Source: Tropicimonas sediminicola (lineage in GTDB: Bacteria; Pseudomonadota; Alphaproteobacteria; Rhodobacterales; Rhodobacteraceae). Taken from it: DNA of 64,000 bases. Within the stretch, counting starts at the first letter, position 1; every line of letters begins with the position of its first letter. The stretch is from positions 1 to 64,000 of the forward strand of contig NZ_FZOY01000006.1 in NCBI RefSeq assembly GCF_900188335.1. Direction: 5' to 3'. Below, one piece after another: positions 39,444-49,391 of this stretch. A model generated the notes under the pieces. It saw only the letters and a program-made list of their open reading frames with translations. It did not search any database and was not told the origin of the DNA. A program made the position numbers and the translations under genes.

Positions 39444-40156
39444 GTGCCTCCCAGGAAGGTGCGGCGCACTTCGGGGTCTTCCAGAAGGTCCTTGCCGGTG
39501 CCCGTGTGGGCATTGCGGCCCTGCACGAGCACATAGCCCTTGTCTGCGATTTCAAGCGCTTGCCGGGCGTTCTGCTCCACCATCAGGATCGAGATGCCGG
39601 TGCGCGCGACCTCGATGATACGGTCGAAAAGCTCGTCCATCACGATGGGCGAGACGCCGGCGGTTGGCTCGTCAAGCATGAGCACGGTGGGCTGGGTCAT
39701 CAGCGCGCGGCCGACGGCGACCTGCTGGCGCTGTCCGCCCGAGAGCTCGCCTGCGGCCTGTCGGCGCTTGTCCTTCAGGATCGGGAACAGCTCGTAAACC
39801 TGCGCCATCGTTTGGGAAATGTCGTCTTCGCGGAGAAAGGCACCCATCTCGAGATTCTCCTCGACGGTCATCGAGGTGAAGATGTTGTTAGTCTGCGGAA
39901 CGAAGGCCATGCCCTTGCCGACACGGTCCTGCGGCGTGAGCGCGGTGATGTCCTCGCCGTCGAGCCGCACCGCGCCTTCGCGGACGTCGAGCATGCCGAA
40001 AACGGCCTTCATCGCGGTGGATTTTCCGGCGCCGTTGGGGCCGACGATCACGGCGATCTGGCCCTTGTCGACCGCGATGGTGCAGCCGTGCAGGATGTTC
40101 GGGCCCTGGCCATAGCCACCCGACATGCGGTCGCCGATCAGGAAGGGTTCGCTCAT
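39440..40156 (-). CDS. livF: branched-chain amino acid ABC transporter ATPase LivF
   Basis: A 238-residue ATP-binding subunit. Walker A is GPNGAGKST, the signature LSGGQRQQV precedes Walker B LMLDEPTAG, and the switch His lies in the following region. The short length and the GYGQGPNILHG start match LivF. It pairs with LivG on the cytoplasmic side. Confidence 0.93.
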   Translation of the reverse strand: MSEPFLIGDRMSGGYGQGPNILHGCTIAVDKGQIAVIVGPNGAGKSTAMKAVFGMLDVREGAVRLDGEDITALTPQDRVGKGMAFVPQTNNIFTSMTVEENLEMGAFLREDDISQTMAQVYELFPILKDKRRQAAGELSGGQRQQVAVGRALMTQPTVLMLDEPTAGVSPIVMDELFDRIIEVARTGISILMVEQNARQALEIADKGYVLVQGRNAHTGTGKDLLEDPEVRRTFLGGT

Positions 40157-40229
40157 TGGCAGCTCATTGGTTCGTGGGAGCGGACGCGCGCGGCGTCCCT
40201 GGACGGGAGCGGGTGCGGCGCGCGGCGGT

Positions 40230-41021
40230 TCATCCGGCAGCGGCCCCGGCCTTGGCCCGGTTCTTCAGGCCGGTCCCGAGATAGGCCTCGATCACGCGCT
40301 CGTCCTGCATGATCTCGGCGGCCTTGCCCGTGGCGAGCACCTTGCCCTCGGCCATGCAGATCACCGGGTCGCAGAGACGGCCGATGAAATCCATGTCGTG
40401 CTCGATCAGGCAGAAGGTATAGCCGCGCTCCTCGTTGAGCCGGATGATCGCGTCGCCGATGGTGCGCAGCAGGGTGCGGTTCACCCCGGCGCCGACCTCG
40501 TCGAGGAACACGATCTTCGCATCGACCATCATCGTGCGGCCGAGCTCCAGGAGCTTCTTCTGGCCGCCGGAGAGGTTGCCGGCCTTCTCGTCGGCCAGGT
40601 GATCGATTGTCAGGAATTCAAGGACTTCGTCGGCTTTCTTGCGCAACGCGGCCTCTTCCTGTGCGATCAGGGACCGCTTGAACCAGGTGTTCCAGAGCGT
40701 CTCGCCGGATTGCCCGCCAGGCACCATCATCAGGTTCTCGCGCACGGTCATCGAGGAGAACTCGTGCGCGATCTGGAAGGTGCGCAGAAGCCCCTTGTGG
40801 AACAGCTCGTGCGGCGGCAGGCCGGTGATTTCCTCGTCGCCCATGAAGACGCGGCCCGAGGTCGGCGGCAGCACACCGGCGATGACGTTGAAGAGCGTGC
40901 TCTTGCCGGCGCCGTTGGGGCCGATCAGGCCGGTGATTGAGCCCTCGGCGATCTCGATCGACGCGCCGTCGCAGGCGTGGAAACCGCCGAAATGCTTGTG
41001 GAGGTTCTCGACCCGTATCAT
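40230..41021 (-). CDS. livG: branched-chain amino acid ABC transporter ATPase LivG
   Basis: A 263-residue ATP-binding subunit. It has Walker A (GPNGAGKST), signature (LSGGQKKLLE), Walker B-like (IVFLDEVGAGVN) and the LivG-type end (VIEAYLG). In Walker B the usual DEP reads DEV, and the dimer-contact loop is GVN rather than GLN. It is 73 bp upstream of livF. Confidence 0.92.
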   Translation of the reverse strand: MIRVENLHKHFGGFHACDGASIEIAEGSITGLIGPNGAGKSTLFNVIAGVLPPTSGRVFMGDEEITGLPPHELFHKGLLRTFQIAHEFSSMTVRENLMMVPGGQSGETLWNTWFKRSLIAQEEAALRKKADEVLEFLTIDHLADEKAGNLSGGQKKLLELGRTMMVDAKIVFLDEVGAGVNRTLLRTIGDAIIRLNEERGYTFCLIEHDMDFIGRLCDPVICMAEGKVLATGKAAEIMQDERVIEAYLGTGLKNRAKAGAAAG

Positions 41022-41075
41022 GCACTTTCCCAGGTTCTGCCCGACTTTCTGGCAGGTGGTCTTATGTCAGGCAAA

Positions 41076-41099
41076 CGGCCCGGGGAAGGACCCGGGCCG
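41076..41099 (-). terminator. hairpin between livK and livG
   Basis: CGGCCCGGG and CCCGGGCCG pair perfectly around six bases, followed on the minus strand by only three T residues. Placed between the substrate-binding protein gene and the rest of the operon, it probably causes partial termination or protects the livK mRNA end, giving more binding protein than membrane subunits. Confidence 0.6.
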
Positions 41100-41156
41100 C
41101 CTGTCGTTACGTCAAGTATGTCCGGACGGCAAGAGGGCCGCCCGGGACGCGAGGGA

Positions 41157-42335
41157 TCAGCGGTAGCCGACCGTCTCGAACTTGCCGTCCTGGACGACGA
41201 CCTCGCGGAAGTTGCCCGCGGATTCGCCGCCGCCGATGAACTCGACCGCGGTCGCACCGACGTAGTCGATCTCGCCGCCACCGGCGAGGATCTCGAGGCC
41301 CTTGGCCAGTTCACCCGGCAGGATCTGCTCGCCCGGCGCGTTGGCGACGTCCATCACCTTGTCCTTGTAGACCTTGGGATCGCTGGAACCGGCAGCCTGC
41401 ATGGCCAGCATGATCAGCGCCGCGGCGTCATAGCTCTCGCCCGCGAAGATCGAGGTCGGATCGAAGGCGTCGCCCACGACTTCGGCGAACTTCTCGGCGC
41501 CGGGGCTGTCGGAGCCCGGAAGCTGGCCGGCGGAGCCGTCGACTTCGCTGCCGAACTTCTCGACCGTGGCATCAGAGACCATGCCGTCCGGGAAGTGGAA
41601 CGTTTCGAAGGCGCCGGTGTCGATCGAGGCGCGCACGATGCCCGCGCCGCCTCGGTCGGCATAGCCGGCAACCACGAGCACCTCACCGCCGGCGGAGGCC
41701 AGCGCACCGACTTCGGCCGAGTAGTCCGCCTTGTCGTCCTCGTGCGCCGCGACGATGGTCACGGTGCCGCCAAGTCCCTCGAAAGCCGCCTGGAAGCTGT
41801 CGGCAAGGCCCTTGCCGTAGTCGTTGTTGGTGTAGGTCAGCGCAACTTCGCCGACGCCCTTCTCGTTCAGGATCTCGGCCATCACCACGCCCTGGCGGGC
41901 GTCGGACGGGGGCGTGCGGAAGAACAGGCCGTCATCCTCGGCGGTCGACAGCGCCGGCGAGGTCGCGGAGGGCGAAATCATGACCATGCCGTTCGGGCGG
42001 GCGACGTTCTGCAGCACCGCGCCGGTCACGCCGGAGCAGGCGGCGCCCACGATGCCGTTCACGCCATCGGAGGTGATCAGACGCTCGGCCGCGGCGGTCG
42101 CGGCGGCGGCGTCGATGCAGGTCGAGTCGCCGCGCACCGGGGTCACGGTGGAGCCGTCGAGCAGCGCGCCGCTCTCGCTGACTTCCTGGATCGCCAGTTC
42201 GGCGCCAGCGCCCATGTTCACGGCCATGGATTCGATCGGGCCGGTGAAGCCCAGCAGCACGCCGAGCTTGATGTCTTCGGCCATTGCGGCAGGGGCGAGC
42301 ATGGTTGCGGCACTCGCCAACAGCAATTTCTTCAT
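41157..42335 (-). CDS. livK: branched-chain amino acid ABC transporter substrate-binding protein LivK
   Basis: A 392-residue periplasmic binding protein with a signal peptide (LLLASAATMLAPAAMA). The mature start DIKLGVLLGFTGPIESMA and the central MISPSATSPALST are typical of type I periplasmic binding proteins of the Leu/Ile/Val group. Ligand preference within branched-chain or other amino acids cannot be read from sequence. It is the promoter-proximal gene of the liv operon. Confidence 0.92.
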   Translation of the reverse strand: MKKLLLASAATMLAPAAMAEDIKLGVLLGFTGPIESMAVNMGAGAELAIQEVSESGALLDGSTVTPVRGDSTCIDAAAATAAAERLITSDGVNGIVGAACSGVTGAVLQNVARPNGMVMISPSATSPALSTAEDDGLFFRTPPSDARQGVVMAEILNEKGVGEVALTYTNNDYGKGLADSFQAAFEGLGGTVTIVAAHEDDKADYSAEVGALASAGGEVLVVAGYADRGGAGIVRASIDTGAFETFHFPDGMVSDATVEKFGSEVDGSAGQLPGSDSPGAEKFAEVVGDAFDPTSIFAGESYDAAALIMLAMQAAGSSDPKVYKDKVMDVANAPGEQILPGELAKGLEILAGGGEIDYVGATAVEFIGGGESAGNFREVVVQDGKFETVGYR

Positions 42336-42508
42336 TGGTGGTCTCCCAGTTGGATCTCTTGTCCGGTCGCCACGTTATGGGGCATTTGTGGAAATGGGAA
42401 GCGCCAGAGATCGCGGTGCGCAGGCTCCGGCAGAGGCGGAGGGTCGCACCGCAAGGCAGCTATTGCTGCGCCGCCCGGGACAGGGGGCGCCGGAAACCGG
42501 AGGGAACG

Positions 42509-42937
42509 ATGCGCCAAAAGATGTTCGCCGGCCTGATCGCCGCGACGGTTTTCCTGTCGACCCTTCCGGGCGCGGCCCAGGAGCGCGTCTCCGTCTTCGA
42601 GGATTATGCCGCCTTCGACAGTTTCGTCACGGACATGGTCAACAGACGCGCTTTCGGTGCGCTCCTGCAACGGATGGGCGGGGGCGACCGACTGACGCTC
42701 GCGGACGTGCAGAGGATCACCGAGCAATCGCGTCAGAGCTTCCCGCAGGATTTCGAGAACAGCGAAGTTCTTCGCACGCAGGATCTTGGCAACGGTTTCT
42801 CGCAGGAAGCGCGGGCTTTCTGGGTCGGCGAGACCTATGCTTTCGTCTATATTCTGCTGCACGAACGCGACGACGGGCTGGTCGTCGTGAACTTCGCGAT
42901 CCACGCGTCGCCGGCGCCGGTGCTGTCGATGTTCTGA
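42509..42937 (+). CDS. exported protein, unknown
   Basis: A 142-residue protein with a signal peptide (MFAGLIAATVFLSTLPGAA). The mature part is a mixed alpha/beta domain (FDSFVTDMVNRRAFGALLQRMG, then a strand-rich end) that I do not recognise. It starts after a strong GGAGGG and is followed 43 bp later by an LprI-like gene, so the two may be co-transcribed. It is divergent from livK. Confidence 0.6.
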   Translation: MRQKMFAGLIAATVFLSTLPGAAQERVSVFEDYAAFDSFVTDMVNRRAFGALLQRMGGGDRLTLADVQRITEQSRQSFPQDFENSEVLRTQDLGNGFSQEARAFWVGETYAFVYILLHERDDGLVVVNFAIHASPAPVLSMF

Positions 42938-42980
42938 GGCGCGATCGGGAAGGGATTGGCATGGAAAACGGGAGTGAGCG

Positions 42981-43370
42981 ATGAGAACCTTGGCTTGTGT
43001 GGTAGCCGCGACGGCCGCGCTGGCGGCAATTCCGGCGGCGGCCGGCCCGGACCTGGAATGCAACGGCTCAAGCCAGATCGAGATCTCGGAATGCGTGAAC
43101 ACCGCGCTGGAAGCGGTTGATAAAGCGGTTGAAGTTTCACTTGGATTCGCGATGGGAGCGGCCGGTGAGCTCGACTCCGTCACCGGGCGCGCCAGTTCCG
43201 TTCCCGCGCTCGAAGCCGCGCAGGCTGCCTGGTCGGCCTATCGGGATGCCCATTGCGAGCATGTCGGCGCCACCTACGGCGGCGGCAGCGGTACCGGGAT
43301 CGCCATCGCTTCCTGCCGGGTGATGCTCGGCCGGGACCGGGTCGAGGTGCTTCTGAATCTCGCCAACTAG
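42981..43370 (+). CDS. LprI-like (DUF1311) periplasmic protein
   Basis: A 129-residue protein with a signal peptide (ACVVAATAALAAIPAAA). The DUF1311/lysozyme-inhibitor LprI pattern is visible: four cysteines, ISECVNTALE, the LEAAQAAWSAYRDAHCEH motif and a late ASCRVMLGRDRVEVL. Some family members inhibit lysozyme; most are uncharacterised. It ends six bases from the convergent GlxA-type regulator. Confidence 0.75.
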   Translation: MRTLACVVAATAALAAIPAAAGPDLECNGSSQIEISECVNTALEAVDKAVEVSLGFAMGAAGELDSVTGRASSVPALEAAQAAWSAYRDAHCEHVGATYGGGSGTGIAIASCRVMLGRDRVEVLLNLAN

Positions 43371-43376
43371 GCGGCG

Positions 43377-44393
43377 TCAGATCGACAGCCGCGCCGCCTG
43401 CGCGCCGCGCTCGCGATAGGGCGTGGTCTGGTAGTGCGCCCGGTAGCACTTGGAGAAGTGACTGGGCGAGGTGAACCCGCAGGCCAGCGCCACGTTGATC
43501 ACGCTCATGTCGGTCTGCATCAGCAGGTTGCGCGCCTTCTGCAGCCGCAACTCCATGTAATACCGCTTCGGACTGCGGTTCAGGTAGCGCCGGAACAGCC
43601 GTTCGAGTTGCCGCGTGGACAGCGCGACCTCGGTGGCCAGGATCGACGGGCTGATCGGCTCCTCGAGGTTCTGCTCCATCATCTGGATGACCTGGCTCAG
43701 TTTCGGGTGCCGCACGCCGATCCGGGTCGGGATCGATAGCCGCTGGGTGTCCTGGTCCGTGCGGATCGAGGAATAGATCAGCTGGTCGGCCACCGCGCCG
43801 GCCAGCTCCTCGCCGTGGTCGTCGGCGATGATCTTGAGCATCAGGTCGATGGAGGCCGTCCCACCGGCGGTGGTGAACCGGTTGCCATCCATCACGAAGA
43901 CCGACTTCGTGAGTGTAACGTCTTCGAACTCCTCGGAAAAGCTGTCCTGGTTCTCCCAGTGGATAGTGGCCCGCTTTCCATCGAGCAGGCCGGCCTTGGC
44001 GAGGGTGTAGCTCGCGGTGCAGAGCCCACCCATGGTGGCGCCGCGCCGGGCCTCGCGCCGGATCCAGTTCAACAGCCGCTTGGTCGTCGCGCTCTGCACG
44101 TCGATGCCGCCGCAGACCATCACCGTATCCTCGCGGCTCACCTCATCCAGATCCATGTCGAGCATGAACTCGACCCCGTTCGAGCAGGCGACCCGTTCTC
44201 CGCCCTCGCCGGCGGTCAGCCAGGAATAGAGCTGCTTGCCGGACATCCGGTTGGCGATGCGCAGAGGCTCGATTGCGCAAGCAAAACAAAGCATTGTGAA
44301 CTGATCCAGCAGCACGAAGATGAACCTCCGCGGGCGTCCGGTATCCGTCGTGACTTCGACGACCGGCACGGGAGTGGTGTCGCTGGATTCCAT
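43377..44393 (-). CDS. GlxA-family AraC-type transcriptional regulator
   Basis: A 338-residue regulator. The N-terminal domain (about 20-190) is of the DJ-1/PfpI type ([25 protein letters not shown], then [19 protein letters not shown]). It lacks proven enzyme activity in this family and usually senses a small molecule. The C-terminus (about 235-330) is an AraC helix-turn-helix pair ([22 protein letters not shown] and [18 protein letters not shown]). Relatives control choline, carnitine or arginine breakdown; the target here is unknown. It is divergent from aroG. Confidence 0.87.
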   Translation of the reverse strand: MESSDTTPVPVVEVTTDTGRPRRFIFVLLDQFTMLCFACAIEPLRIANRMSGKQLYSWLTAGEGGERVACSNGVEFMLDMDLDEVSREDTVMVCGGIDVQSATTKRLLNWIRREARRGATMGGLCTASYTLAKAGLLDGKRATIHWENQDSFSEEFEDVTLTKSVFVMDGNRFTTAGGTASIDLMLKIIADDHGEELAGAVADQLIYSSIRTDQDTQRLSIPTRIGVRHPKLSQVIQMMEQNLEEPISPSILATEVALSTRQLERLFRRYLNRSPKRYYMELRLQKARNLLMQTDMSVINVALACGFTSPSHFSKCYRAHYQTTPYRERGAQAARLSI

Positions 44394-44600
44394 GAGCCCT
44401 CTCGCAGCATCGTTTTCACATCGAAAACGGAAATCCCTGCCGCCGCAAGAGGTAAGGCCATGCCCCCGCGTCCCGCGCGCGACTGCCGAACGAAAGTTGC
44501 GCCGCGAATGCGCCTGACGTCCGAACATTTCCCGTTTCCATCCCGGGACGTCTTGGATATACACCGCGGACTGACAAAGATCTCACCCCTGGAGGACGAC

Positions 44601-45968
44601 ATGACACGGGTCTGGAAAAAATCTGACTGGCGCGCCAAGCCGCGGGTACAGATGCCTGACTATCCCGATTCCGCCGCATTGGAGGCAGTCGAGGCGCGTC
44701 TTTCCAAGTATCCGCCGCTGGTCTTTGCCGGGGAATCCCGCAAGCTGCGCGCCGAGCTGGCCAAGGCCGCCCGGGGCGAGGCGTTCCTGTTGCAGGGGGG
44801 CGATTGCGCCGAAAGCTTCGCCGAGTTCTCTGCCGACGCGATCCGCGAGACGTTCAAGGTCATGCTGCAGATGGCCGTCGTCCTGACCTACGGCGCGAAA
44901 GTGCCTGTGGTGAAGGTCGGCCGGATGGCCGGGCAGTTCGCCAAGCCGCGTTCGGCGCCGACCGAAGCCAAGGGCGGCGTGGAGCTGCCGAGCTACCGCG
45001 GGGACATCATCAACGAGCTGGAGTTCACCTCCGAGGCCCGTATCCCGAACCCTGAGAAGATGCTGCAGGCCTACACGCAGGCTGCCGCCTCGCTGAACCT
45101 GCTGCGCGCCTTCTCGACGGGTGGTTTTGCCGATATTCACCGCGTCCATTCCTGGACGACCGGCTTTGCCGAGGCCGACAAGGCGGAGCGCTACCGCGAG
45201 CTGTCGAACCGCATCTCCGACGCGCTCAGCTTCATGTCCGCAGCCGGCCTGAACTCGGACCGGATCGCCACGATGAGCACCGTGGATTTCTACACCAGCC
45301 ACGAGGCCCTGCTGCTGGAATACGAAGAGGCGCTGACCCGCGTCGACTCGACCACCGGCCAGACCATCGCCGGCTCGGGCCACATGCTCTGGATCGGTGA
45401 CCGGACCCGTCAGCCGGACGGCGCCCACGTGGAGTTCTGCCGTGGCGTGATCAACCCGATCGGCCTGAAGTGCGGCCCCTCGATGACAACCGAGGACCTC
45501 AAGGTGCTGATGGCCAAGCTCAACCCGGAGAACGAGGCCGGCCGGCTGACGCTGATCTCGCGCTTCGGCGCGGGCAAGGTCGGCGAGCACCTGCCGCGCC
45601 TGATCGAGACCGTGCGGGAAGAGGGCGCCAACGTGGTCTGGGTCTGCGACCCGATGCATGGCAACACGATCAAGTCCGCGACCGGTTACAAGACCCGGCC
45701 GTTCGACCGGGTGCTCGGCGAGGTGCGGGAGTTCTTCGCGGTCCACCGCGAGCAGGGCACCGTTCCCGGCGGCGTGCATTTCGAGATGACCGGCCAGGAC
45801 GTGACCGAGTGCACTGGCGGCGTGCGCGAAGTGACAGAAGAGGACCTGAGCGATCGCTACCACACGGCCTGTGATCCGCGGCTGAACGCCAGCCAGTCGC
45901 TGGAACTGGCCTTCCTGGTGGCCGAAGAGCTTTCGAACCGCCGCGAGGAAGCTCGCGCGGCGATCTAA
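44601..45968 (+). CDS. aroG: class II 3-deoxy-7-phosphoheptulonate (DAHP) synthase
   Basis: A 455-residue plant-type DAHP synthase that condenses PEP and erythrose 4-phosphate at the start of the shikimate pathway. Class II hallmarks are [35 protein letters not shown], the [16 protein letters not shown] stretch and [10 protein letters not shown]. The ATG at 44601 follows GGAGGA. It is followed by a strong hairpin and appears monocistronic. Confidence 0.95.
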   Translation: MTRVWKKSDWRAKPRVQMPDYPDSAALEAVEARLSKYPPLVFAGESRKLRAELAKAARGEAFLLQGGDCAESFAEFSADAIRETFKVMLQMAVVLTYGAKVPVVKVGRMAGQFAKPRSAPTEAKGGVELPSYRGDIINELEFTSEARIPNPEKMLQAYTQAAASLNLLRAFSTGGFADIHRVHSWTTGFAEADKAERYRELSNRISDALSFMSAAGLNSDRIATMSTVDFYTSHEALLLEYEEALTRVDSTTGQTIAGSGHMLWIGDRTRQPDGAHVEFCRGVINPIGLKCGPSMTTEDLKVLMAKLNPENEAGRLTLISRFGAGKVGEHLPRLIETVREEGANVVWVCDPMHGNTIKSATGYKTRPFDRVLGEVREFFAVHREQGTVPGGVHFEMTGQDVTECTGGVREVTEEDLSDRYHTACDPRLNASQSLELAFLVAEELSNRREEARAAI

Positions 45969-46010
45969 CATCGCCGCGCAAACTTCTATCATTTCATGAA
46001 AAAATGCGTT

Positions 46011-46030
46011 CGCCGGCCCTTGGGCCGGCG
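46011..46030. terminator. terminator after aroG, shared with the convergent PAS gene
   Basis: CGCCGGCCC and GGGCCGGCG pair perfectly around TT, followed by a mildly T-rich TTCTGCTTC on the plus strand. It lies between the convergent stops of aroG and the PAS protein gene. Confidence 0.65.
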
Positions 46031-46054
46031 TTCTGCTTCATGGGATCAGTCGTT

Positions 46055-46789
46055 TCAATCGTCGCGCGACGACACGAGGTAGAGATGCGGCTTCCCGGTG
46101 CTGCGCGGGGGCCGCGGCGCGACGGGTGCGGGGGTGAATTCCGCAGGCGCCTCCGCCATTCCGTCCAGAACCCCTTCGAGTTTGCCGTTGGTCTGCGCCG
46201 GCCAGTGCCCGGCCTCCCGTTCCGTGGGACAAGCGATGCCGGCGATGGGCGTCACACGCGTCTGACGAATGTCGAACCGGCGGGGCGTCCGCCCAACCGG
46301 CCCGAGGGTCGGCAGGCAGCCCAGAATGCGGGTCACTTCGCCGAGGTCGCTGCGCAAGGGCAGCAGCAGCAGCGCTGCATCCATCGGCGGTTTGCCGATG
46401 CCGCGATCCCCGACCAGCGTCAGCCGGGCCGTGGCCGGTGTGTCGAACACCTGCGCCAGCGCATCGCCTACGGCCTTGCGGGCGTCGGGCAGGAAGAATG
46501 ATGTCAGCGGCATGCCGCGAACCTCCATGCCGAGCAGGTCGTTCAGGTGCGAACCGGACAGGCGGAACCGCGCGACACCCGGCGCGACGCGTTCGAGGAT
46601 GAAACAGCGGGACAGGGCGCGCTCCAGCCCCTTGGGGTCGATCTCGGACCGCGCCGGCAACTGCCCGTTGATGCGCAGGGAATTCCAGTAGCGCTCGACA
46701 CTTTCCAGCATGGGAAACCGCGTGGCAGTGGTGTCCGCCTGCGACAATGCGATCACGCGGTCCTGTTCAGTGACTCCGTCCTTCGACAT
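46055..46789 (-). CDS. PAS-domain protein (PAS_5 type)
   Basis: A 244-residue soluble protein. About residues 25-175 form the PAS_5-type domain: RYWNSLRINGQLPARSEIDPKGLERALSR, then FRLSGSHLNDLLGMEVRGMPL. The C-terminal about 50 residues are Pro-rich and probably disordered. Such proteins are common in Rhodobacterales and their role is unclear; no output domain is attached. The promoter region upstream contains a large inverted repeat with CtrA-like half-sites (46939-46971). Confidence 0.72.
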   Translation of the reverse strand: MSKDGVTEQDRVIALSQADTTATRFPMLESVERYWNSLRINGQLPARSEIDPKGLERALSRCFILERVAPGVARFRLSGSHLNDLLGMEVRGMPLTSFFLPDARKAVGDALAQVFDTPATARLTLVGDRGIGKPPMDAALLLLPLRSDLGEVTRILGCLPTLGPVGRTPRRFDIRQTRVTPIAGIACPTEREAGHWPAQTNGKLEGVLDGMAEAPAEFTPAPVAPRPPRSTGKPHLYLVSSRDD

Positions 46790-47255
46790 CGATCCGGCTC
46801 CTTCCCCGACACCGGCCCCCTGGCCGGCGCTGTTGCGTTCCGGTCGTCGCGGTGGCGTCCTTTCCGCCCCGTCATGCTTACCGAAACCTTACCCACCTCG
46901 TAGCTCGTTAGGACTTCATTTACACCTATTTCGATATCAAATGGTTAACGCGAACAATGCGTTAACCATTTTTCCTCCGTCACGCGGACCGAGTGCGGAA
47001 GGCCGTTCAAGCCTCGGTTATGGTGAGGAAATTCCGCTTCGGGCCCCGGCTGCTGCCATGACCTCCGTCGCATGCGTCGACGTCGCAGCTTTGCATCCGG
47101 GCGTGAGCTGACGTATCACGGCTGGACCGGTGGCCGACCTGCCGCCGATAAGGAGGAGACTGACGGAATGACGCCGCTTCAACGGGTTGCAGGACACGGG
47201 ACGCCGCCGCTGAGGCTGCGCGCCGCGCTCCCTTCGATCGGGGAGGCTCCCGCCC
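46790..47255. other. 466-bp divergent intergenic region
   Basis: No credible gene is seen between the PAS protein gene (minus) and yicC (plus). A 63-codon plus-strand frame at 47072-47263 is very Arg-rich and reads into yicC; I do not regard it as real. The stretch around 46900-46975 is notably AT-rich for this genome and holds the inverted repeat described next. The last 150 bp are GC-rich again. Confidence 0.5.
46939..46971. promoter_or_regulatory. 13-bp inverted repeat with opposed TTAACCAT half-sites
   Basis: AAATGGTTAACGC and GCGTTAACCATTT are perfect inverted repeats around the seven-base loop GAACAAT, followed on the plus strand by two more T residues. Each arm contains TTAACCAT or its complement, the half-site associated with the cell-cycle regulator CtrA in alphaproteobacteria. 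It lies 150 bp upstream of the PAS gene. The alternative is an intrinsic terminator for a short plus-strand RNA, because no plus-strand gene ends here. Confidence 0.55.
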
Positions 47256-48149
47256 ATGGTTAACTCGATGACCGGCTTCGCGTCCCGCACCGGGCGGTCG
47301 GACACCCATGTCTGGAGCTGGGACCTGCGCAGCCTGAACGCGCGCGGCCTCGATCTCAGGCTGCGCCTGCCGGATTGGGTCGAGGGGCTGGAGCCTGCGC
47401 TTCGGGCCCAGATCACAGCGGCGCTCAAGCGTGGCAGCGTCACCCTGGGGCTCAAGCTTGGCAAGGACGGCGTCACCGACGCGCTGACCATCGATCTCGG
47501 CGGACTTGAGCAGGCGCTGCAGGCGCTGGCACAGGTCGCGCGCGTCGCCGAGGCCGAGGGGGTGAAAGTCGCGCCGGCGAGCGCGGCGGAGGTGCTGGCG
47601 CTGCGGGGCGTGCAGGGGCAGGGGGCGGCACAGGTCGAGGACACCGCGCCGCTCAAGGCGCTTCTGGTTGCGGATTTCGAGCCGCTGCTGGCGGATTTCC
47701 TCGCCAGCCGCGCCCGCGAGGGCGAGGCGCTGGCGCGGGTGCTCGGCGAACAGCTCGACCGGATCGAGAGCCTTGCCGCCGACGCAAGCGCGCGGCTGGA
47801 GGGCCGCGCCGAGGCGGCCGGTCAGGCGCTGCGGGAGGCGCTGGCGCGGATCGTGGAGAACACGGAGTCCGTCGAGGAATCCCGGATCGCGCAGGAACTG
47901 GCGCTGCTCGCGGTCAAGGCCGACATCACCGAGGAACTCGACCGGCTCGGCGCGCATGTCGAGGCGGCGCGGACCCTGCTGACCGAGGAGGGCCCGATCG
48001 GACGCAAGCTGGAGTTCCTGACGCAGGAGTTCAACCGCGAGGCGAACACGCTCTGCTCCAAGTCGCAGGACGTGGCGCTGACCCGGATCGGGCTTGACCT
48101 CAAGGCGGTGATCGACCAGATGCGCGAGCAGGTCCAGAATGTGGAGTAG
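47256..48149 (+). CDS. yicC: YicC-family protein (putative endoribonuclease)
   Basis: A 297-residue YicC protein. The start MVNSMTGFASRTG, the LRSLNARGLDLRLRLP segment and the C-terminal LEFLTQEFNREANTLCSKSQD are the family's hallmarks. YicC proteins form ring-like hexamers and have been linked to endoribonuclease activity on small RNAs. It is six bases upstream of gmk, the usual neighbour of yicC. Confidence 0.93.
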   Translation: MVNSMTGFASRTGRSDTHVWSWDLRSLNARGLDLRLRLPDWVEGLEPALRAQITAALKRGSVTLGLKLGKDGVTDALTIDLGGLEQALQALAQVARVAEAEGVKVAPASAAEVLALRGVQGQGAAQVEDTAPLKALLVADFEPLLADFLASRAREGEALARVLGEQLDRIESLAADASARLEGRAEAAGQALREALARIVENTESVEESRIAQELALLAVKADITEELDRLGAHVEAARTLLTEEGPIGRKLEFLTQEFNREANTLCSKSQDVALTRIGLDLKAVIDQMREQVQNVE

Positions 48150-48155
48150 CACGAC

Positions 48156-48800
48156 ATGTCCGACCGCCGTGGCCTCCTGATCATCCTGTCGTCGCCCTCG
48201 GGCGCAGGAAAATCGACGCTGGCGCATCGACTGATGGACTGGGACGACAGCCTGTCCTTCTCGGTCTCCGCCACCACCCGGGCGCCGCGCGACGGCGAGC
48301 GCGACGGGGTGGATTACCATTTCATCGGCGTGCCGGCCTTCAAGCAGATGGTGGCGGACGGGCAAATGCTCGAACACGCCCACGTCTTCGGCAACTTCTA
48401 CGGCTCGCCGCAGGGGCCCGTCGAAGCCGCCATCAACAGCGGCCGGGACGTCCTGTTCGATGTCGACTGGCAGGGCGCGCAGCAGATCCGCAATTCGGAC
48501 CTCGGCAAGCACACGCTCTCGATCTTCATCCTGCCTCCGTCGATCACGGAGCTGCGCCGCCGGCTGATCTCGCGCGCCAAGGACAGCGACGAGGTGATCT
48601 CCAAGCGGATGCAGAAAAGCTGGGACGAGATCAGCCACTGGGGCAGCTACGACTACGTCCTGGTCAACGACGATCTCGATGCGACGTTCGCGCGGCTGAA
48701 GACCATCGTGACCGCGGAACGGATGCGCCGGGCACAGCAGCCGAAGCTGCAGGAATTCGTCCGCGGGCTTCAGGCGGAATTCGAGGAGGGGCAGGAATGA
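48156..48800 (+). CDS. gmk: guanylate kinase
   Basis: A 214-residue guanylate kinase that converts GMP to GDP. The P-loop is [10 protein letters not shown], followed by the GMP-binding [21 protein letters not shown] and the lid segment. Length is normal. Its stop overlaps the start of the next gene by four bases (ATGA). Confidence 0.97.
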   Translation: MSDRRGLLIILSSPSGAGKSTLAHRLMDWDDSLSFSVSATTRAPRDGERDGVDYHFIGVPAFKQMVADGQMLEHAHVFGNFYGSPQGPVEAAINSGRDVLFDVDWQGAQQIRNSDLGKHTLSIFILPPSITELRRRLISRAKDSDEVISKRMQKSWDEISHWGSYDYVLVNDDLDATFARLKTIVTAERMRRAQQPKLQEFVRGLQAEFEEGQE

Positions 48801-49315
48801 TCTACACGCTCGACGGCGTGGCGCCAGAGATTGCCGAAAGCGCCTGGGTGGCGCCGGACGCCTACGTGATCGGCCGCATCGTGATCGGGGAGGATGCCTC
48901 GGTCTGGTTCGGCGTGACCCTGCGCGGCGACAACGAGCCGATCGTTCTGGGGGCCGGGTCCAACATCCAGGAAAACACCGTCTGCCACACGGATATGGGC
49001 TTTCCGCTGACCATTGGCGCGGGCTGCACCATCGGGCACAAGGCGATGCTGCACGGCTGCACCATCGGCGACAACAGCCTGATCGGCATGGGCGCGACGG
49101 TGCTGAACGGTGCGAAGATCGGCCGGAACTGCCTGATCGGGGCCTGTGCGCTGATCACCGAGGGCAAGGAGATCCCGGACAACAGCCTGGTGATGGGATC
49201 GCCGGGCAAGGTGGTTCGGCAGCTCGACGACAAGGCCATCGAGGGGCTGAAGGCCTCGGCCCTTGGCTACCAGCGACAGGCGCGGCGCTTCCGGGCAGGG
49301 CTCGCCCCGCTCTGA
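48797..49315 (+). CDS. gamma-carbonic-anhydrase-family hexapeptide-repeat protein
   Basis: A 172-residue left-handed beta-helix protein of the YrdA/PaaY type. The zinc-binding histidines lie in NTVCHTDMG and [17 protein letters not shown]. The hexapeptide repeats run from about 15 to 130, with a C-terminal helix. Most family members lack proven carbonic anhydrase activity. It is coupled to gmk by an ATGA overlap. Confidence 0.88.
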   Translation: MIYTLDGVAPEIAESAWVAPDAYVIGRIVIGEDASVWFGVTLRGDNEPIVLGAGSNIQENTVCHTDMGFPLTIGAGCTIGHKAMLHGCTIGDNSLIGMGATVLNGAKIGRNCLIGACALITEGKEIPDNSLVMGSPGKVVRQLDDKAIEGLKASALGYQRQARRFRAGLAPL

Positions 49316-49391
49316 CGCCCGTCGGCCCACACAGCAAGATGAAGACATGCGGCCCGGGCACAGGCGCTCCGGGTCAGAAGGAGACTCGGAA

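Noticed and set aside
47072-47263. Small gene before yicC
   Set aside because: The 63-codon frame is Arg-rich, overlaps the yicC start and has no supporting signal.
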